Made by a program: the position numbers and the translations under genes. 64,000 bases of DNA, taken from Lachnoclostridium sp. An131 (GTDB lineage Bacteria; Bacillota; Clostridia; Lachnospirales; Lachnospiraceae). The stretch is from contig NZ_NFLI01000012.1 of NCBI RefSeq assembly GCF_002160825.1, forward strand, positions 62,001 to 126,000. The letters are read 5' to 3'. Shown here in pieces: positions 23,209 to 31,880 of this stretch (position 1 is the stretch's first letter; every line of letters starts with the position of its first letter). The notes below the pieces were generated by a model. It worked only from the letters and a program-made list of their open reading frames with translations. It was not told where the DNA came from and ran no database searches.

Positions 23209-25866
23209 TCACTCTGTCCGCAGCCGCTCTACTACGGTGTGCTTTTCTGACGCCCGGCTAGTCAGGATAGGAATACCTACCCCAAGGAGGGTAAACAGAG
23301 GAATCACCAGCAGGAAGGGTGTCAGCTCCAGATGGTAGGTGAAGAACCAGAACAGTCCCTCGATGGCCCGGAAGGCCACCGGACCCAGCGCCACAGTCAG
23401 AAGCAGAGCCAGTCCTGCTGCGCCCAGGGCGTACAGCAGACCCTCACATGCCAGCATGGCGCGCAGCTGTCTGCCCGTCATGCCCACGGCCTGAAGCACT
23501 GCCAGCTCCCGGCGGCGGGCAATGATACCGGTGAGAATGGCGTTAAAGAAATTCAGCACTCCGACCAGCCCCACAATGAAGCTTAAGACTCCACCCAGCA
23601 TCAGGAACATGGACCGCATACTCTCAAACTCCCCGGCATAGGTAGTCTTACTCTCATAATCCATTTCCGGGTTTACATTTTCCGTGTAATCCGCCAGAAG
23701 CTCCTCCATGGCTCCGTTAGCCTCATCGGTAGTATCAAAGGCGTAGTACATGACGCTGTCTGTGCCCGTATCCTGGACAAAGGTCTGATCATTCAAAATA
23801 AATTCATCGGATCCGTAGTAGCGGTAGCTTAAGGCAGAGGGCACTGTCACCAGGGCAGCTACAGTGTATTCCACGTCCCGGTACTCCACGGGCCGCTCTG
23901 CATAGTCAGCCCCGTCCGGCACATCCTCATAGCTTCCATAAGCCTCTCCGGTGTCCGGGTCATAACATTCTGTTTCTTCCACATACCGGAGCGTGACCGT
24001 ATCTCCAAGCTTCGCCCAGTGGCTGTCTATGTCAGCATTGCCATAATCGTCCTCGCTGTACACAGCGGCAATGGCACGGCTGCCCGGCTCATAGATGGAG
24101 GAGAGGTCTCCTTCCAGCACGGTCAGATGGTCGAGAGCAAAAGCGCTCATGCCGGAAATCTGAGCATTGGCGGCCAGGAGTCCCTCTTCGTTCTGATCTG
24201 TGAGGCGGATCAGATTATCCAGCTGTTCCGGAGTGTAGAAATGCTGGTTCATCTGACGGAAGTAATCCTCAGTGATATACTCCAGCACCTGAGAGGTCTG
24301 TCCATACACCATACCTTCGCCGGTGATGCCGCCCTGGGCCCGAATCTCGTCCATAGCCGCCTGGGGCACGCCCATATCGTCTGAAAAAATAAGGGCGCCG
24401 GTCTGGAATTTGGCGGCGTTTGCCACGATAAAGTCGCTGGCGGTGAAATTGGACACATACTTATCCATATCAAAGCCGCTGGTGAAGTTTACAGTTACGG
24501 TGAGCAGCACTACGGCGAGGGAAAGGGAGAGGATGGTCACGGTCGTCTTGCCCTTGTTTCGTCCCAGATTGGCCCAGGCCATGGTAAAGGGATTGACTCT
24601 GCGGGCCCTGCGGCTTTTCGCCCGGCTTCCCGCCCGGCCTTCCGTGTAACGCACTGCTTCCACCGGAGAGACTTTTGCCGCCATCCGTCCGGGCCGCCGG
24701 CAGGAGAGCAGCACTGTGATCAGGGCAAACAGAGCCGAGGCGGCAAAAATCAGTGGGTTCCCGGAGGTGAGCGTCACCACGCCGTCGAGCCGGGCTGTGA
24801 TCGCCGGCGTCAGCCGTCCGCCTATGAGCCAGCCAATTACCAGACCGATGGGAATACCGGCGGCGCTTAAGACAAGAGCCTGCAGGCGGATGATCCGGCG
24901 CAGCTGCCGTGGTGTTGTGCCGATGGTTTTTAAAAGACCATAAAACCGGATATCTCCGGCGACGGAAATCTGAAATACATTGTAGATAATAAGGTAGCCG
25001 GTAAAAATAATGAGCAGGGCTATGACGATAATTGCCAGGAACACAGTGGGGTCCATGCTGTCAGACATCCGGGCTCCGGTATAGCCCCAGTTGACGCCGG
25101 TGTTGATGTAGTTCTCCCCCTGTGTCTCACTCTGATAGCCGTGATTGGCTAAAATCTGATTCAGATCCTGCTCAATGCGACGGGAACCGCTTTTCAGCAT
25201 CAGGTCCATATTCCAGGCGCCGGTCATGCCGTCGGAAGGAGCGTTCGGATCCACGCCGCATTCCGAGAGGATTTCATTTACGCGGCTTTCGGGAATCAGG
25301 ATATGATTTGCCACGATAGCTTCATCGTATTCCCACCAGCCGGAGAGAGTAAAGGTCTGCGTGGTGGTATGTCCGTCCACGGGAAACGTAAGGGTGAATT
25401 CCGCTCCGATTTCCGGCTCGATTCCCAGAAGCTCCAGCACATGGGTGTCGGTGGCAGCCTGGTTTGTGCCTTCCTGGGGCAGTGCGCCGTCTACCGGATC
25501 ACAGTACATCCAGTGGGCTTCGTTGGCGTCAGCGTAGCTGACCTCCACATGAGATTTGTTGAAAGGGGCGTCTGTGGGCATGCCGAGAAAGCGCCGCAGG
25601 CCCCAGGCATCGATCAGAGGATCGTCTTTCAGGGCGTCGAACTGCTGCTCCGTCAGGTATTTAAAGCCTCCATGGGACCAGCCCCCTACCTGGCGGAAAT
25701 TGGATTGCTGGATGCCTTCGTTGATGGAGAGGGCAATGGTAAACAGGCTGGTGAACAGCACCGCTGTCAGAGCAATCGCCGCCACTGCAATCAGATTCCG
25801 GGTACGGCTGGCCTGCAGACTCTTCCAGGCCAGGCGCCGGATACACTTGCTGTTTTTGACTTTCAT
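23209..25866 (-). CDS. FtsX/MacB-type ABC exporter permease
   Basis: About 885 residues. One N-terminal span (IAVAAIALTAVLFTSLFTIAL) is followed by an external domain and a first FtsX domain (about 275-400; FLAIIVIALLIIFTGYLIIYN). A second anchor (VTILSLSLAVVLLTVTV) precedes another large external domain and the final FtsX domain (about 750-880; LMLGGVLSFIVGLVGVLNFFN; ELAVLQAVGMTGRQL). Such permeases extrude peptides or lipids, or act mechanically, with a MacB-like ATPase. ATG at 25866 follows AAGGGGGTGG, 13 bases after the ATPase stop. Together with the upstream two-component genes this resembles antimicrobial-peptide detoxification modules (inference). Confidence 0.85.
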   Translation of the reverse strand: MKVKNSKCIRRLAWKSLQASRTRNLIAVAAIALTAVLFTSLFTIALSINEGIQQSNFRQVGGWSHGGFKYLTEQQFDALKDDPLIDAWGLRRFLGMPTDAPFNKSHVEVSYADANEAHWMYCDPVDGALPQEGTNQAATDTHVLELLGIEPEIGAEFTLTFPVDGHTTTQTFTLSGWWEYDEAIVANHILIPESRVNEILSECGVDPNAPSDGMTGAWNMDLMLKSGSRRIEQDLNQILANHGYQSETQGENYINTGVNWGYTGARMSDSMDPTVFLAIIVIALLIIFTGYLIIYNVFQISVAGDIRFYGLLKTIGTTPRQLRRIIRLQALVLSAAGIPIGLVIGWLIGGRLTPAITARLDGVVTLTSGNPLIFAASALFALITVLLSCRRPGRMAAKVSPVEAVRYTEGRAGSRAKSRRARRVNPFTMAWANLGRNKGKTTVTILSLSLAVVLLTVTVNFTSGFDMDKYVSNFTASDFIVANAAKFQTGALIFSDDMGVPQAAMDEIRAQGGITGEGMVYGQTSQVLEYITEDYFRQMNQHFYTPEQLDNLIRLTDQNEEGLLAANAQISGMSAFALDHLTVLEGDLSSIYEPGSRAIAAVYSEDDYGNADIDSHWAKLGDTVTLRYVEETECYDPDTGEAYGSYEDVPDGADYAERPVEYRDVEYTVAALVTVPSALSYRYYGSDEFILNDQTFVQDTGTDSVMYYAFDTTDEANGAMEELLADYTENVNPEMDYESKTTYAGEFESMRSMFLMLGGVLSFIVGLVGVLNFFNAILTGIIARRRELAVLQAVGMTGRQLRAMLACEGLLYALGAAGLALLLTVALGPVAFRAIEGLFWFFTYHLELTPFLLVIPLFTLLGVGIPILTSRASEKHTVVERLRTE

Positions 25867-25879
25867 GTGTCCCACCCCC

Positions 25880-26548
25880 TTACCGCGTCACAATCCGGCC
25901 GTCCTCAATGCGGACGATGCGGTCGGCGAGCTGGGCGATTTCCTCGTTATGCGTAATCATAACCATGGTCTGGGCGAATTTCCGTCCGGTGACCTTCATC
26001 AGGGACAGCACATCCTGACTGGTGCGGCTGTCCAGGTTTCCGGTGGGCTCATCGGCAAGAAGAATGGCGGGCTTAGTGGCCAGGGCCCGGGCGATGGCCA
26101 CCCGCTGCTGCTGACCGCCGGAGAGCTGGCTGGGCAGGCTCTGAAGCTTCTTCTCCAGCCCCAGCGCCGCAATGACCTCACGGACATAGTGCTTATCGAC
26201 CCTGCCGCCGTCCAGCTGAATCGGAAGAACAATATTTTCATATACCGTCAGTACCGGAACCAGGTTGTAGCTCTGAAAGACAAAGCCGATCTTCCTCCGG
26301 CGGAAGATAGTCAGCGCCTCGTCCTTCAAAGAAAAGATATTCTTTCCGCCCACGGTGACGGAGCCGGAGGTAGGCCGGTCCAGTCCTCCAAGCATGTGGA
26401 GCAGAGTGGACTTTCCGGAGCCTGACGTGCCCACGATGGCCACAAACTCTCCGTCCTCCACGCTTAAGTTTACCCCATCCAGGGCTTTTACCAGCGTATC
26501 CCCGCTTCCATAATATTTTTTCAAATCCTTGGTTTCCAAAATTGCCAT
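25880..26548 (-). CDS. ABC transporter ATPase (MacB/LolD/BceA type)
   Basis: 222 residues: Walker A GTSGSGKSTLLHML, Q-loop FVFQSYNLVP, signature LSGGQQQRVAIARAL, Walker B ILLADEPTGNLDS, H-loop MITHN. ATG at 26548 follows GGAGG; upstream in-frame codons are not part of the family. It is the energising subunit for the following permease and the third gene of a minus-strand set after the response regulator and kinase. Confidence 0.93.
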   Translation of the reverse strand: MAILETKDLKKYYGSGDTLVKALDGVNLSVEDGEFVAIVGTSGSGKSTLLHMLGGLDRPTSGSVTVGGKNIFSLKDEALTIFRRRKIGFVFQSYNLVPVLTVYENIVLPIQLDGGRVDKHYVREVIAALGLEKKLQSLPSQLSGGQQQRVAIARALATKPAILLADEPTGNLDSRTSQDVLSLMKVTGRKFAQTMVMITHNEEIAQLADRIVRIEDGRIVTR

Positions 26549-26654
26549 AGAACGATACCTCCACGAAAAAGTCTGCACTGTCTTTCGACAATACAGACTT
26601 TACCACAGCAATCTTTCCAGGTCCTTTCTCAAATCTAACAGAATGGAAAGATTC

Positions 26655-27641
26655 TTACCTTTTGTCTTTCCCCTGAACTGGCGAAACGATGCGCGTCTCA
26701 GGCATCCCGGCTCCGGCCTTTTCCGGATTCGCGTTTTCTCTTGGCAGATACAGAGAAAAAACGCAGCCTTTTCCGGGCTGGGAAGCCACTTTGATGTATC
26801 CGCCCTGTTTCGTCAGAATCTCCCGGGCCAGATAGAGCCCAAGGCCCACCCCTTCTGCGGTGCGGGTACTCTCCCCCCGGAAAAAGCGGTGAAAGATTTC
26901 TCCCTGCTCGTTCTCCGGAATGCCCGGGCCGGTATCTGCCACATCCACCCGGCAGAAGGAATCCAGCATCTGGGCAGAAACAGTCACTGTCCCTCCGTCA
27001 GGGGTGTACTTTACGGCATTATTCACCACATTGCCCAGCGCCTCACCTGTCCAGCGCGGGTCAAAGGCAGCGCTGCCCTGAAAGGGTAGGGCTGTAAGTG
27101 TGATCTGCTTGGCCTGCGCCGCGTGTTCCTCCTGTTCTGCGGCTCCGAAGAGGAGCGGGCCCACCGGATTGGGCGCCGGCACCGGAGCCACGATGCCCGC
27201 TTCCAGCCGCGAGGTCTTCACCAATGCCTGAATCAGAAAAGACAGCTTCTCCGCCTGCGTGATGAGAGCCTGGGTCTGTTCCCGCTGCTCCGGCGGCAAA
27301 TCGCTTTCGGAAAGCAGGGAAGCATACAGCAGCAGATTGGCAATGGGCGTGCGGGTCTGGTGGGAAATGTCGGAGATAAGAGCTTTTACTGCGGCCTGTT
27401 CTCTCTCCACCGTCCTTCTGGCGGCAGCAGAGCCCCGGAGGAACCGGGCCAGCCTGCTTTCCAGAGCGGACAGCTCCGTCTCGTCAAACACATCCTCAGA
27501 AAAGCCTCCGGCAATGGCCCTGTCCAGCATCCGGTTCAGTTGACGGAGCGTACGCCGTCTGGCCGACCACTGCCATATACCAAATCCCATGCCGGCGGCT
27601 GCCAGAATCAAAGCACACAAAGTCAAAGCAGTCATCTGCAC
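26655..27641 (-). CDS. Sensor histidine kinase with minimal sensing part
   Basis: 328 residues. A single N-terminal span (MTALTLCALILAAAGMGFGIW) sits next to a short linker. The phosphoacceptor His94 is in ISDISHQTRTPI. N-box NVVNNAVKY, G1 DTGPGIP and G2 GVGLGLYLAREI follow. There is no external sensing domain, so the signal is probably received inside the membrane or from the ABC permease, as in BceS-like systems (inference). The start overlaps the response regulator stop by 10 bases. Confidence 0.88.
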   Translation of the reverse strand: MQMTALTLCALILAAAGMGFGIWQWSARRRTLRQLNRMLDRAIAGGFSEDVFDETELSALESRLARFLRGSAAARRTVEREQAAVKALISDISHQTRTPIANLLLYASLLSESDLPPEQREQTQALITQAEKLSFLIQALVKTSRLEAGIVAPVPAPNPVGPLLFGAAEQEEHAAQAKQITLTALPFQGSAAFDPRWTGEALGNVVNNAVKYTPDGGTVTVSAQMLDSFCRVDVADTGPGIPENEQGEIFHRFFRGESTRTAEGVGLGLYLAREILTKQGGYIKVASQPGKGCVFSLYLPRENANPEKAGAGMPETRIVSPVQGKDKR

Positions 27642-28294
27642 ACCTCCCAGGTATAGCCCATTCCATACACGGTCTTGATCGGGGCGTCACCCAGCTTGGC
27701 GCGCAGTCTCCGAACCGCCACAGACAGGGCATTTTCGTCCACAAACTCGCCGCCGTCCCATACTCTTTCCAGAAGCAGATCGCGGGGCAGGGTGCGGCCC
27801 CGGTTCTCCACCAGCAGACGCAGCAGCCTCTGTTCCGTCTTGGACAGCTCGATGGAAATCCCATCCCTGGAAAACTCCAGGCGGGAGAAATCAAAAAGAA
27901 AGCCGTCCAGCGATACCCGGTCCTGAGAAGCGGAAGCGGATCTCCGAAGCTGGGCGTTTACTCTTGCCCGCAGTACCGCCAGCGAAAAGGGCTTGGTGAT
28001 ATAATCATCCGCCCCGGCCTCCAGGCCGGTGACTTCATCAAGCTCCAGGTCATTGGCTGTAAGCAGTATGACCGGCGTGCAGTCGCCCCTCTGCCGAAGC
28101 TCCTTCAGCAGCTCGATCCCGTTTCCATCGGGCAGATTGATGTCCAGAATCAGCAGGGAAAAGGGCTGCTGCAGCGCACGCTCCGCTTCCCGGCATGTCT
28201 GTGCCAGCGTAACCCTGCATTCCGGTGTTTCCAGAGCCATGGCAATCCCCCGGCCCAGAGCTTTATCATCCTCTAAAATGAATATATTTTCCAT
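27632..28294 (-). CDS. OmpR-family response regulator
   Basis: 220 residues. Receiver domain with phosphorylatable Asp51 (LLILDINLPDGNG), acidic pair EDD, Thr79 region and Lys101 (YITKPF). The C-terminal winged helix (about 125-218) includes LSKTEQRLLRLLVEN and VRRLRAKLGD. It probably controls the exporter genes downstream. A dyad around its own -10 suggests autoregulation. Confidence 0.93.
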   Translation of the reverse strand: MENIFILEDDKALGRGIAMALETPECRVTLAQTCREAERALQQPFSLLILDINLPDGNGIELLKELRQRGDCTPVILLTANDLELDEVTGLEAGADDYITKPFSLAVLRARVNAQLRRSASASQDRVSLDGFLFDFSRLEFSRDGISIELSKTEQRLLRLLVENRGRTLPRDLLLERVWDGGEFVDENALSVAVRRLRAKLGDAPIKTVYGMGYTWEVCR

Positions 28295-28313
28295 ATGAAT
28301 TCTTCCTCTGTCT

Positions 28314-28355
28314 TTCTTCGATTATTATACTCGAAGAAGCTGGCTGTAGCAAACG
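28314..28355 (-). promoter_or_regulatory. Promoter of the response regulator operon with dyad over the -10
   Basis: Minus strand: TTGCTA, 17 bases, TATAAT (within 28322-28330). The -10 sits between the arms of TTCTTCGA-N9-TCGAAGAA (28314-28321 with 28331-28338). This is a likely operator for the response regulator or another repressor. Confidence 0.6.
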
Positions 28356-28426
28356 CTTTCCGGCTGTGTATTTGCTTTCTGTTGTATTTGGAATGCTTTT
28401 TAAATTTCCAGTTTTATTCCAGATAT

Positions 28427-28489
28427 ATAGATAAAATAATTTTTTATCTATTTTTTATACTTTTTTAAGATATTTTTCCCAAAATATCT
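28427..28489. repeat. Two adjacent A+T-rich inverted repeats
   Basis: ATAGATAAAA / TTTTATCTAT (28427-28436 with 28442-28451) is followed by a T-run. AGATATTTT / AAAATATCT (28468-28476 with 28481-28489) comes next. Both are perfect. They lie in a very A+T-rich strip just upstream of the L25 promoter. They could be weak terminators, binding sites or an UP-type element. Confidence 0.5.
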
Positions 28490-28510
28490 GACTTCTCCCT
28501 TGACACAGGG

Positions 28511-28520
28511 TGCTATAATA
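28511..28520 (+). promoter_or_regulatory. Extended -10 promoter of the L25 gene
   Basis: TGCTATAAT (TGn plus a perfect -10) about 95 bases before the L25 ATG. No good -35 is at the right distance. A TTGACA only 8 bases upstream is at the wrong spacing. Confidence 0.5.
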
Positions 28521-28614
28521 GGACTGTAACAAGGAAACGAACACTTAACAATACCTGTTTGTTCTGCAAAGTGGAAGGCTGCTAAGCGATTCAGATTTTT
28601 GGAGGAAAAGATAA

Positions 28615-29199
28615 ATGAATACTTTAAAAGCTGAAAAAAGAGACATGACAACAAAAGCCAAGAAGCTCAGACGAGAAGGATATGTAACGGGCGTAATCTA
28701 CGGCCGTGAAATGAAAGAGTCCATTCCGCTTAAAATGGAGAAGCCTGCGGTAGAGCGGGTTCTCAAGACAGGCGGTAAGGGCAGTCAGGTGATGCTGGAA
28801 GTAGACGGCCAGACCTATGATGCTCTGATCAAAGAGATTGACTACGATTCTTTAAAGGGACAGCTTCTGGAGGTTGATTTCCAGGCGCTGGTAAGCAACG
28901 AAAAGGTACACTCTGTAGCCGAGATTATCCTTCTGAACCATGAAGCTGTTCAAGAGGGTGTCATCCAGCAGATGCTGCAGGAGGTTTCCTACCGGGCGCT
29001 GCCTGCAGATCTGGTAGACAAGATCAAAATAGATGTAAGCAGCATGAAAGTAGGCGATACCCTGAAGGTAGAAGATCTGGAAATTGCAAAGAATCCGGAA
29101 ATTGATCTTCAGACACCTCTGGATGCGGCAGTTGCCACTGTCATTGAGGTCCGCACTGCTCCTGCCGAGGACGAAAGCGAGGAGGCTGCTGAAGCTTAA
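28615..29199 (+). CDS. rplY: Ribosomal protein L25 (Ctc/TL5 type)
   Basis: 194 residues: the 5S rRNA-binding L25 domain (KAKKLRREGYVTGVIYG) followed by the TL5/Ctc C-terminal beta domain (LVDKIKIDVSSMKVGDTLKVEDL) and a short acidic tail (EDESEEAAEA). It binds 5S rRNA in the 50S subunit; in Bacillus the homologue Ctc is a general-stress protein. The ATG follows TTGGAGG. It is monocistronic, ending before a strong terminator. Confidence 0.92.
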   Translation: MNTLKAEKRDMTTKAKKLRREGYVTGVIYGREMKESIPLKMEKPAVERVLKTGGKGSQVMLEVDGQTYDALIKEIDYDSLKGQLLEVDFQALVSNEKVHSVAEIILLNHEAVQEGVIQQMLQEVSYRALPADLVDKIKIDVSSMKVGDTLKVEDLEIAKNPEIDLQTPLDAAVATVIEVRTAPAEDESEEAAEA

Positions 29200-29280
29200 C
29201 AGATTTCAGGCACCAAACATTCTTTATACGAAAGGGCATGGCCTTTTGCCAACGCCAGATAAGGAAGTATTTATGCAGGG

Positions 29281-29324
29281 GGTACGGTGTAACTCAGTAA
29301 AATGGGTTACACCGTACCTTTTTG
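29281..29324 (+). terminator. Terminator after the L25 gene
   Basis: Perfect 13-base-pair stem GGTACGGTGTAAC / GTTACACCGTACC (29281-29293 with 29306-29318) followed by TTTTTG. Confidence 0.9.
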
Positions 29325-29411
29325 TTATGCTGCAAAGCGGAAGTCCTGCGGATTTTCCTGTATTTCCTTCATCATAGCAAGGATTTCGTGTTCGGTAGGA
29401 ATGTCTATCAT
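29325..29411 (-). other. 28-codon open frame, perhaps a gene-end fragment
   Basis: ATG at 29411 encodes 28 residues (MIDIPTEHEILAMMKEIQEN and so on). The residue choice is protein-like, but there is no clear ribosome site. It sits just after the ABC-2 permease stop. It may be the C-terminal relic of an eroded gene. The family is not recognised. Confidence 0.25.
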
Positions 29412-29439
29412 GCGGTATCCGGATCGTACTGGCTATTTG

Positions 29440-30153
29440 CTATTCGCCGACCTTCCGAAGCAAAATACCACACACCACAACAGCGATTGCCAAAAGCAGC
29501 AGCAGCGGAAGCAGTGTTGCAAACTGGAAAGCAGATTCTGTCATCAGCCTGTATCCCCAGACTGCCGGAAATATCCTTCCTGCGGCTTCCAGTCCCTTGG
29601 GAAGCAGTTCGGCCGGGAACATAATCCCGGAAAGCATGATGGAGGGCAGAAATACCAGAATGGAAACCATGGAGGTTTTGGCCTGGTCTTTTACCGCCAG
29701 TCCAATCATACTTGCAATACTCAGCGACACTAGGATAAAAACCGCAAGCCAGATAAAGTATGCCCCAGGATTTTCCGGAATTGCGGCATCAAAGACAGGC
29801 GGCGCGGCAAGGTAAAGGAGCACACTCATGATAAACAAATGGACAAACGCCGAAAGATTTGTCAATACAAGACCAAGATACAGCGGAACGCCATTTGCTT
29901 TGTACACTTTTTTTATGTCTCCGCCGTAAATCTCGACCAGGGAGGGCGGCAGGCCAATCAGCGCTCCCATCGATACGCCAAATACCGTCATGGACTGAAT
30001 CAGGGTTTTTCCTGCCTCTGGCATCACAGCTGTAAAAATGCCGCCCATAATTGCAAAAAATAAAAGCGGAACCGCATAGCAGGTAATGAGCAGGGTTTTG
30101 CTCCGTATATCCATCTTCCACTGCAGAGCTGCTCCATAGAAAAAGGCTTCCAT
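29440..30153 (-). CDS. ABC-2 type exporter permease
   Basis: 237 residues with about six spans (LLITCYAVPLLFFAIMGGIF; MGALIGLPPSLVEIYGGDI; FVHLFIMSVLLYLA; FILVSLSIASMIGLAV; MVSILVFLPSIMLSGIMFPAE; LLPLLLLLAIAVVVCGILL). It forms a typical drug or antibiotic exporter with the ATPase encoded immediately upstream (stop and start adjacent). Confidence 0.85.
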   Translation of the reverse strand: MEAFFYGAALQWKMDIRSKTLLITCYAVPLLFFAIMGGIFTAVMPEAGKTLIQSMTVFGVSMGALIGLPPSLVEIYGGDIKKVYKANGVPLYLGLVLTNLSAFVHLFIMSVLLYLAAPPVFDAAIPENPGAYFIWLAVFILVSLSIASMIGLAVKDQAKTSMVSILVFLPSIMLSGIMFPAELLPKGLEAAGRIFPAVWGYRLMTESAFQFATLLPLLLLLAIAVVVCGILLRKVGE

Positions 30154-30963
30154 TCATCCTTCCCCCTTTGCGATTTTCATAAAATGCTGCTCCAGAGAGC
30201 CGCGGTCTACTTTAATATCCGAAATGCTCACACCCTTTTCCCTGTACTGCACAAGCAGCGCAAGCAATGTTTCCCCGATATTCTCAGACGCATATTCCTC
30301 CGTTCCGGCTTCCGTCTGAACTGTAATACGGTAATGCTTCCCCACCCTTTCACCAAGCTGCAGGGGCGTGCCGATAAACGCAATCCGTCCTTCATTCAAA
30401 ATGGCAATCCGGTCGCACAGGCTCTCTACCTCCGCCATGTCATGACTGGCCAGCACGATTGTCTTACCCTGCGCCTTCAGCTTCCGGATTTGGGCATGGA
30501 GCGAAACTCTGCCCTCCACGTCAAGCCCCGCAGTCGGCTCATCCAGGAAAAGAATATCCGGATCCCGGGTCAGTGCAAGAGCCAGATGAAGCCGCCTCTT
30601 TTGTCCTGTGGACAGCTGATAATACTGCTTCTTTGCAAGCTCACGGATTCCAAGAGCGTCCAGCATCCCGTCCGCCGGCACGGTTTTATTCCATTTGGAA
30701 AACAGTCTGACCGCTTCCATGGCCCTGATATGCTCCGGCATGGAAGCCGACTGCAGCTGAATCCCCGTTTTTCCATGGATGGACACACCGCCGCTGTCAT
30801 AGCTTCTAAGCCCCTCCACACACTCCAGCGTCGTTGTTTTTCCCGCACCGTTCACACCGAGCAGTGCGAAAATTTCTCCCTGACGCACGCAGAAGTCCAG
30901 TCCCTTCAGCACAGTATGGCTTCCATAGCTTTTCTTTAATCCCCGGACCTGTATTGCATCCAT
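30154..30963 (-). CDS. ABC-2 type exporter ATPase
   Basis: 269 residues: Walker A LGVNGAGKTTTLEC, signature LSTGQKRRLHLALAL, Walker B ILFLDEPTAGLD, H-loop LASHDM, and a DrrA/CcmA-like C-terminal extension. The ATG at 30963 overlaps the MerR stop by one base (TGATG), so regulator, ATPase and permease are one transcription unit. Confidence 0.92.
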   Translation of the reverse strand: MDAIQVRGLKKSYGSHTVLKGLDFCVRQGEIFALLGVNGAGKTTTLECVEGLRSYDSGGVSIHGKTGIQLQSASMPEHIRAMEAVRLFSKWNKTVPADGMLDALGIRELAKKQYYQLSTGQKRRLHLALALTRDPDILFLDEPTAGLDVEGRVSLHAQIRKLKAQGKTIVLASHDMAEVESLCDRIAILNEGRIAFIGTPLQLGERVGKHYRITVQTEAGTEEYASENIGETLLALLVQYREKGVSISDIKVDRGSLEQHFMKIAKGEG

Positions 30964-31763
30964 CACTCTGCCCCTTCCTGAAACGGATCTGTTCCCAGTC
31001 TTGTAAAATAGACGTCCAGCGCCTGTTCCGCATAGCTGCCTGCAAGCTTCTGCTTTTCCTCCCATTTCGGACTGGCCTCTATCAGCTGTCCAAACTCCAT
31101 CAGCCTGGGAAGCAGGCTCATATCACCACCGGTAAACTCCGTGATCATGGCCCAATATTCCTGCGCAAACTGCTGTCCCTCCCTGCTGTCTGCAGGAATC
31201 CCTGCCTCCCGGAGCCGCACAGCCTCATCCTGAAGCTGCAGAAAGCGCTTCATAAACACTTTCCCGCTCTCCTGATCAAACCGTCTGCGGATATGATCCA
31301 GGGTATCATTGTCAAAGTGTTTAATCAGCCAGTAGAAATCATTTTTCATCTGCAGGTTCACAATGATATCCGCATATTTTTTGAAGTCGACAGACTGCAT
31401 CTGAAGCACCTCTTCCCGGAGTGTGTTAAGCTCTCTTAAGGACTCGGAAAGGCTTTCTATCTTCTGCCGGACCAGCCCGGCCTGCTCGGCCAGGATTTCT
31501 GCCACCTCTTCCGGAGTGTCAAGCGAAATCAGCCGGTTCCTGATATCGCTCAGGGAAAAGCCCAGATGCTTAAGCGACAGGATCTGATGAAGCTTCACCA
31601 AATCCTTATCTGTGTAGAGCCTGCGGCCGCCTTCGCTTACCGCGGACGGAGAAAGCAGGCCTTCCTTGTCATAATGCTGCAGGGTACGCACAGTCACGTT
31701 CATTTTTTTTGCGACCTCGCCCACAGTCATATAGCCCTCTGGTATGGCCCTGTATTTTTCCAT
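30963..31763 (-). CDS. MerR-family regulator with TipAS-like ligand domain
   Basis: 266 residues. The N-terminal winged helix (MTVGEVAKKMNVTVRTLQHYDKEGLL) and dimer helix are followed by a ~150-residue helical domain (FYWLIKHFDNDTLDHI; EYWAMITEFTGGDMSLLPRLMEF; AEQALDVYFTRL). That domain resembles the TipAS drug-binding fold of TipA/Mta regulators. Such proteins bind structurally diverse antibiotics or hydrophobic compounds and activate promoters with long spacers. It probably activates its own exporter operon. ATG at 31763 follows AGAGGTGA. Confidence 0.85.
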   Translation of the reverse strand: MEKYRAIPEGYMTVGEVAKKMNVTVRTLQHYDKEGLLSPSAVSEGGRRLYTDKDLVKLHQILSLKHLGFSLSDIRNRLISLDTPEEVAEILAEQAGLVRQKIESLSESLRELNTLREEVLQMQSVDFKKYADIIVNLQMKNDFYWLIKHFDNDTLDHIRRRFDQESGKVFMKRFLQLQDEAVRLREAGIPADSREGQQFAQEYWAMITEFTGGDMSLLPRLMEFGQLIEASPKWEEKQKLAGSYAEQALDVYFTRLGTDPFQEGAE

Positions 31764-31785
31764 TGCTGCATCACCTCTTAACAAA

Positions 31786-31816
31786 AGTATATCTCATTAC
31801 GTTACGTCACAAGCAA
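31786..31816 (-). promoter_or_regulatory. MerR-type promoter with 19-base spacer
   Basis: Minus strand: TTGCTT (31816-31811), 19 bases, TATACT (31791-31786). The over-long spacer contains the dyad ACGTAACGT, as at MerR-activated promoters, where the regulator twists the DNA. Confidence 0.65.
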
Positions 31817-31880
31817 GCCCTGATTTTTACCTGGACTTTAATTACTGCTTTCCTCATAAGATCCAGTAAGATTTTTTCAG

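Noticed and set aside
28499-28518. TTGACA...TATAAT pair before the L25 gene
   Set aside because: Only 8 bases separate the two boxes, too short for a promoter. The extended -10 (TGCTATAAT) is used instead.
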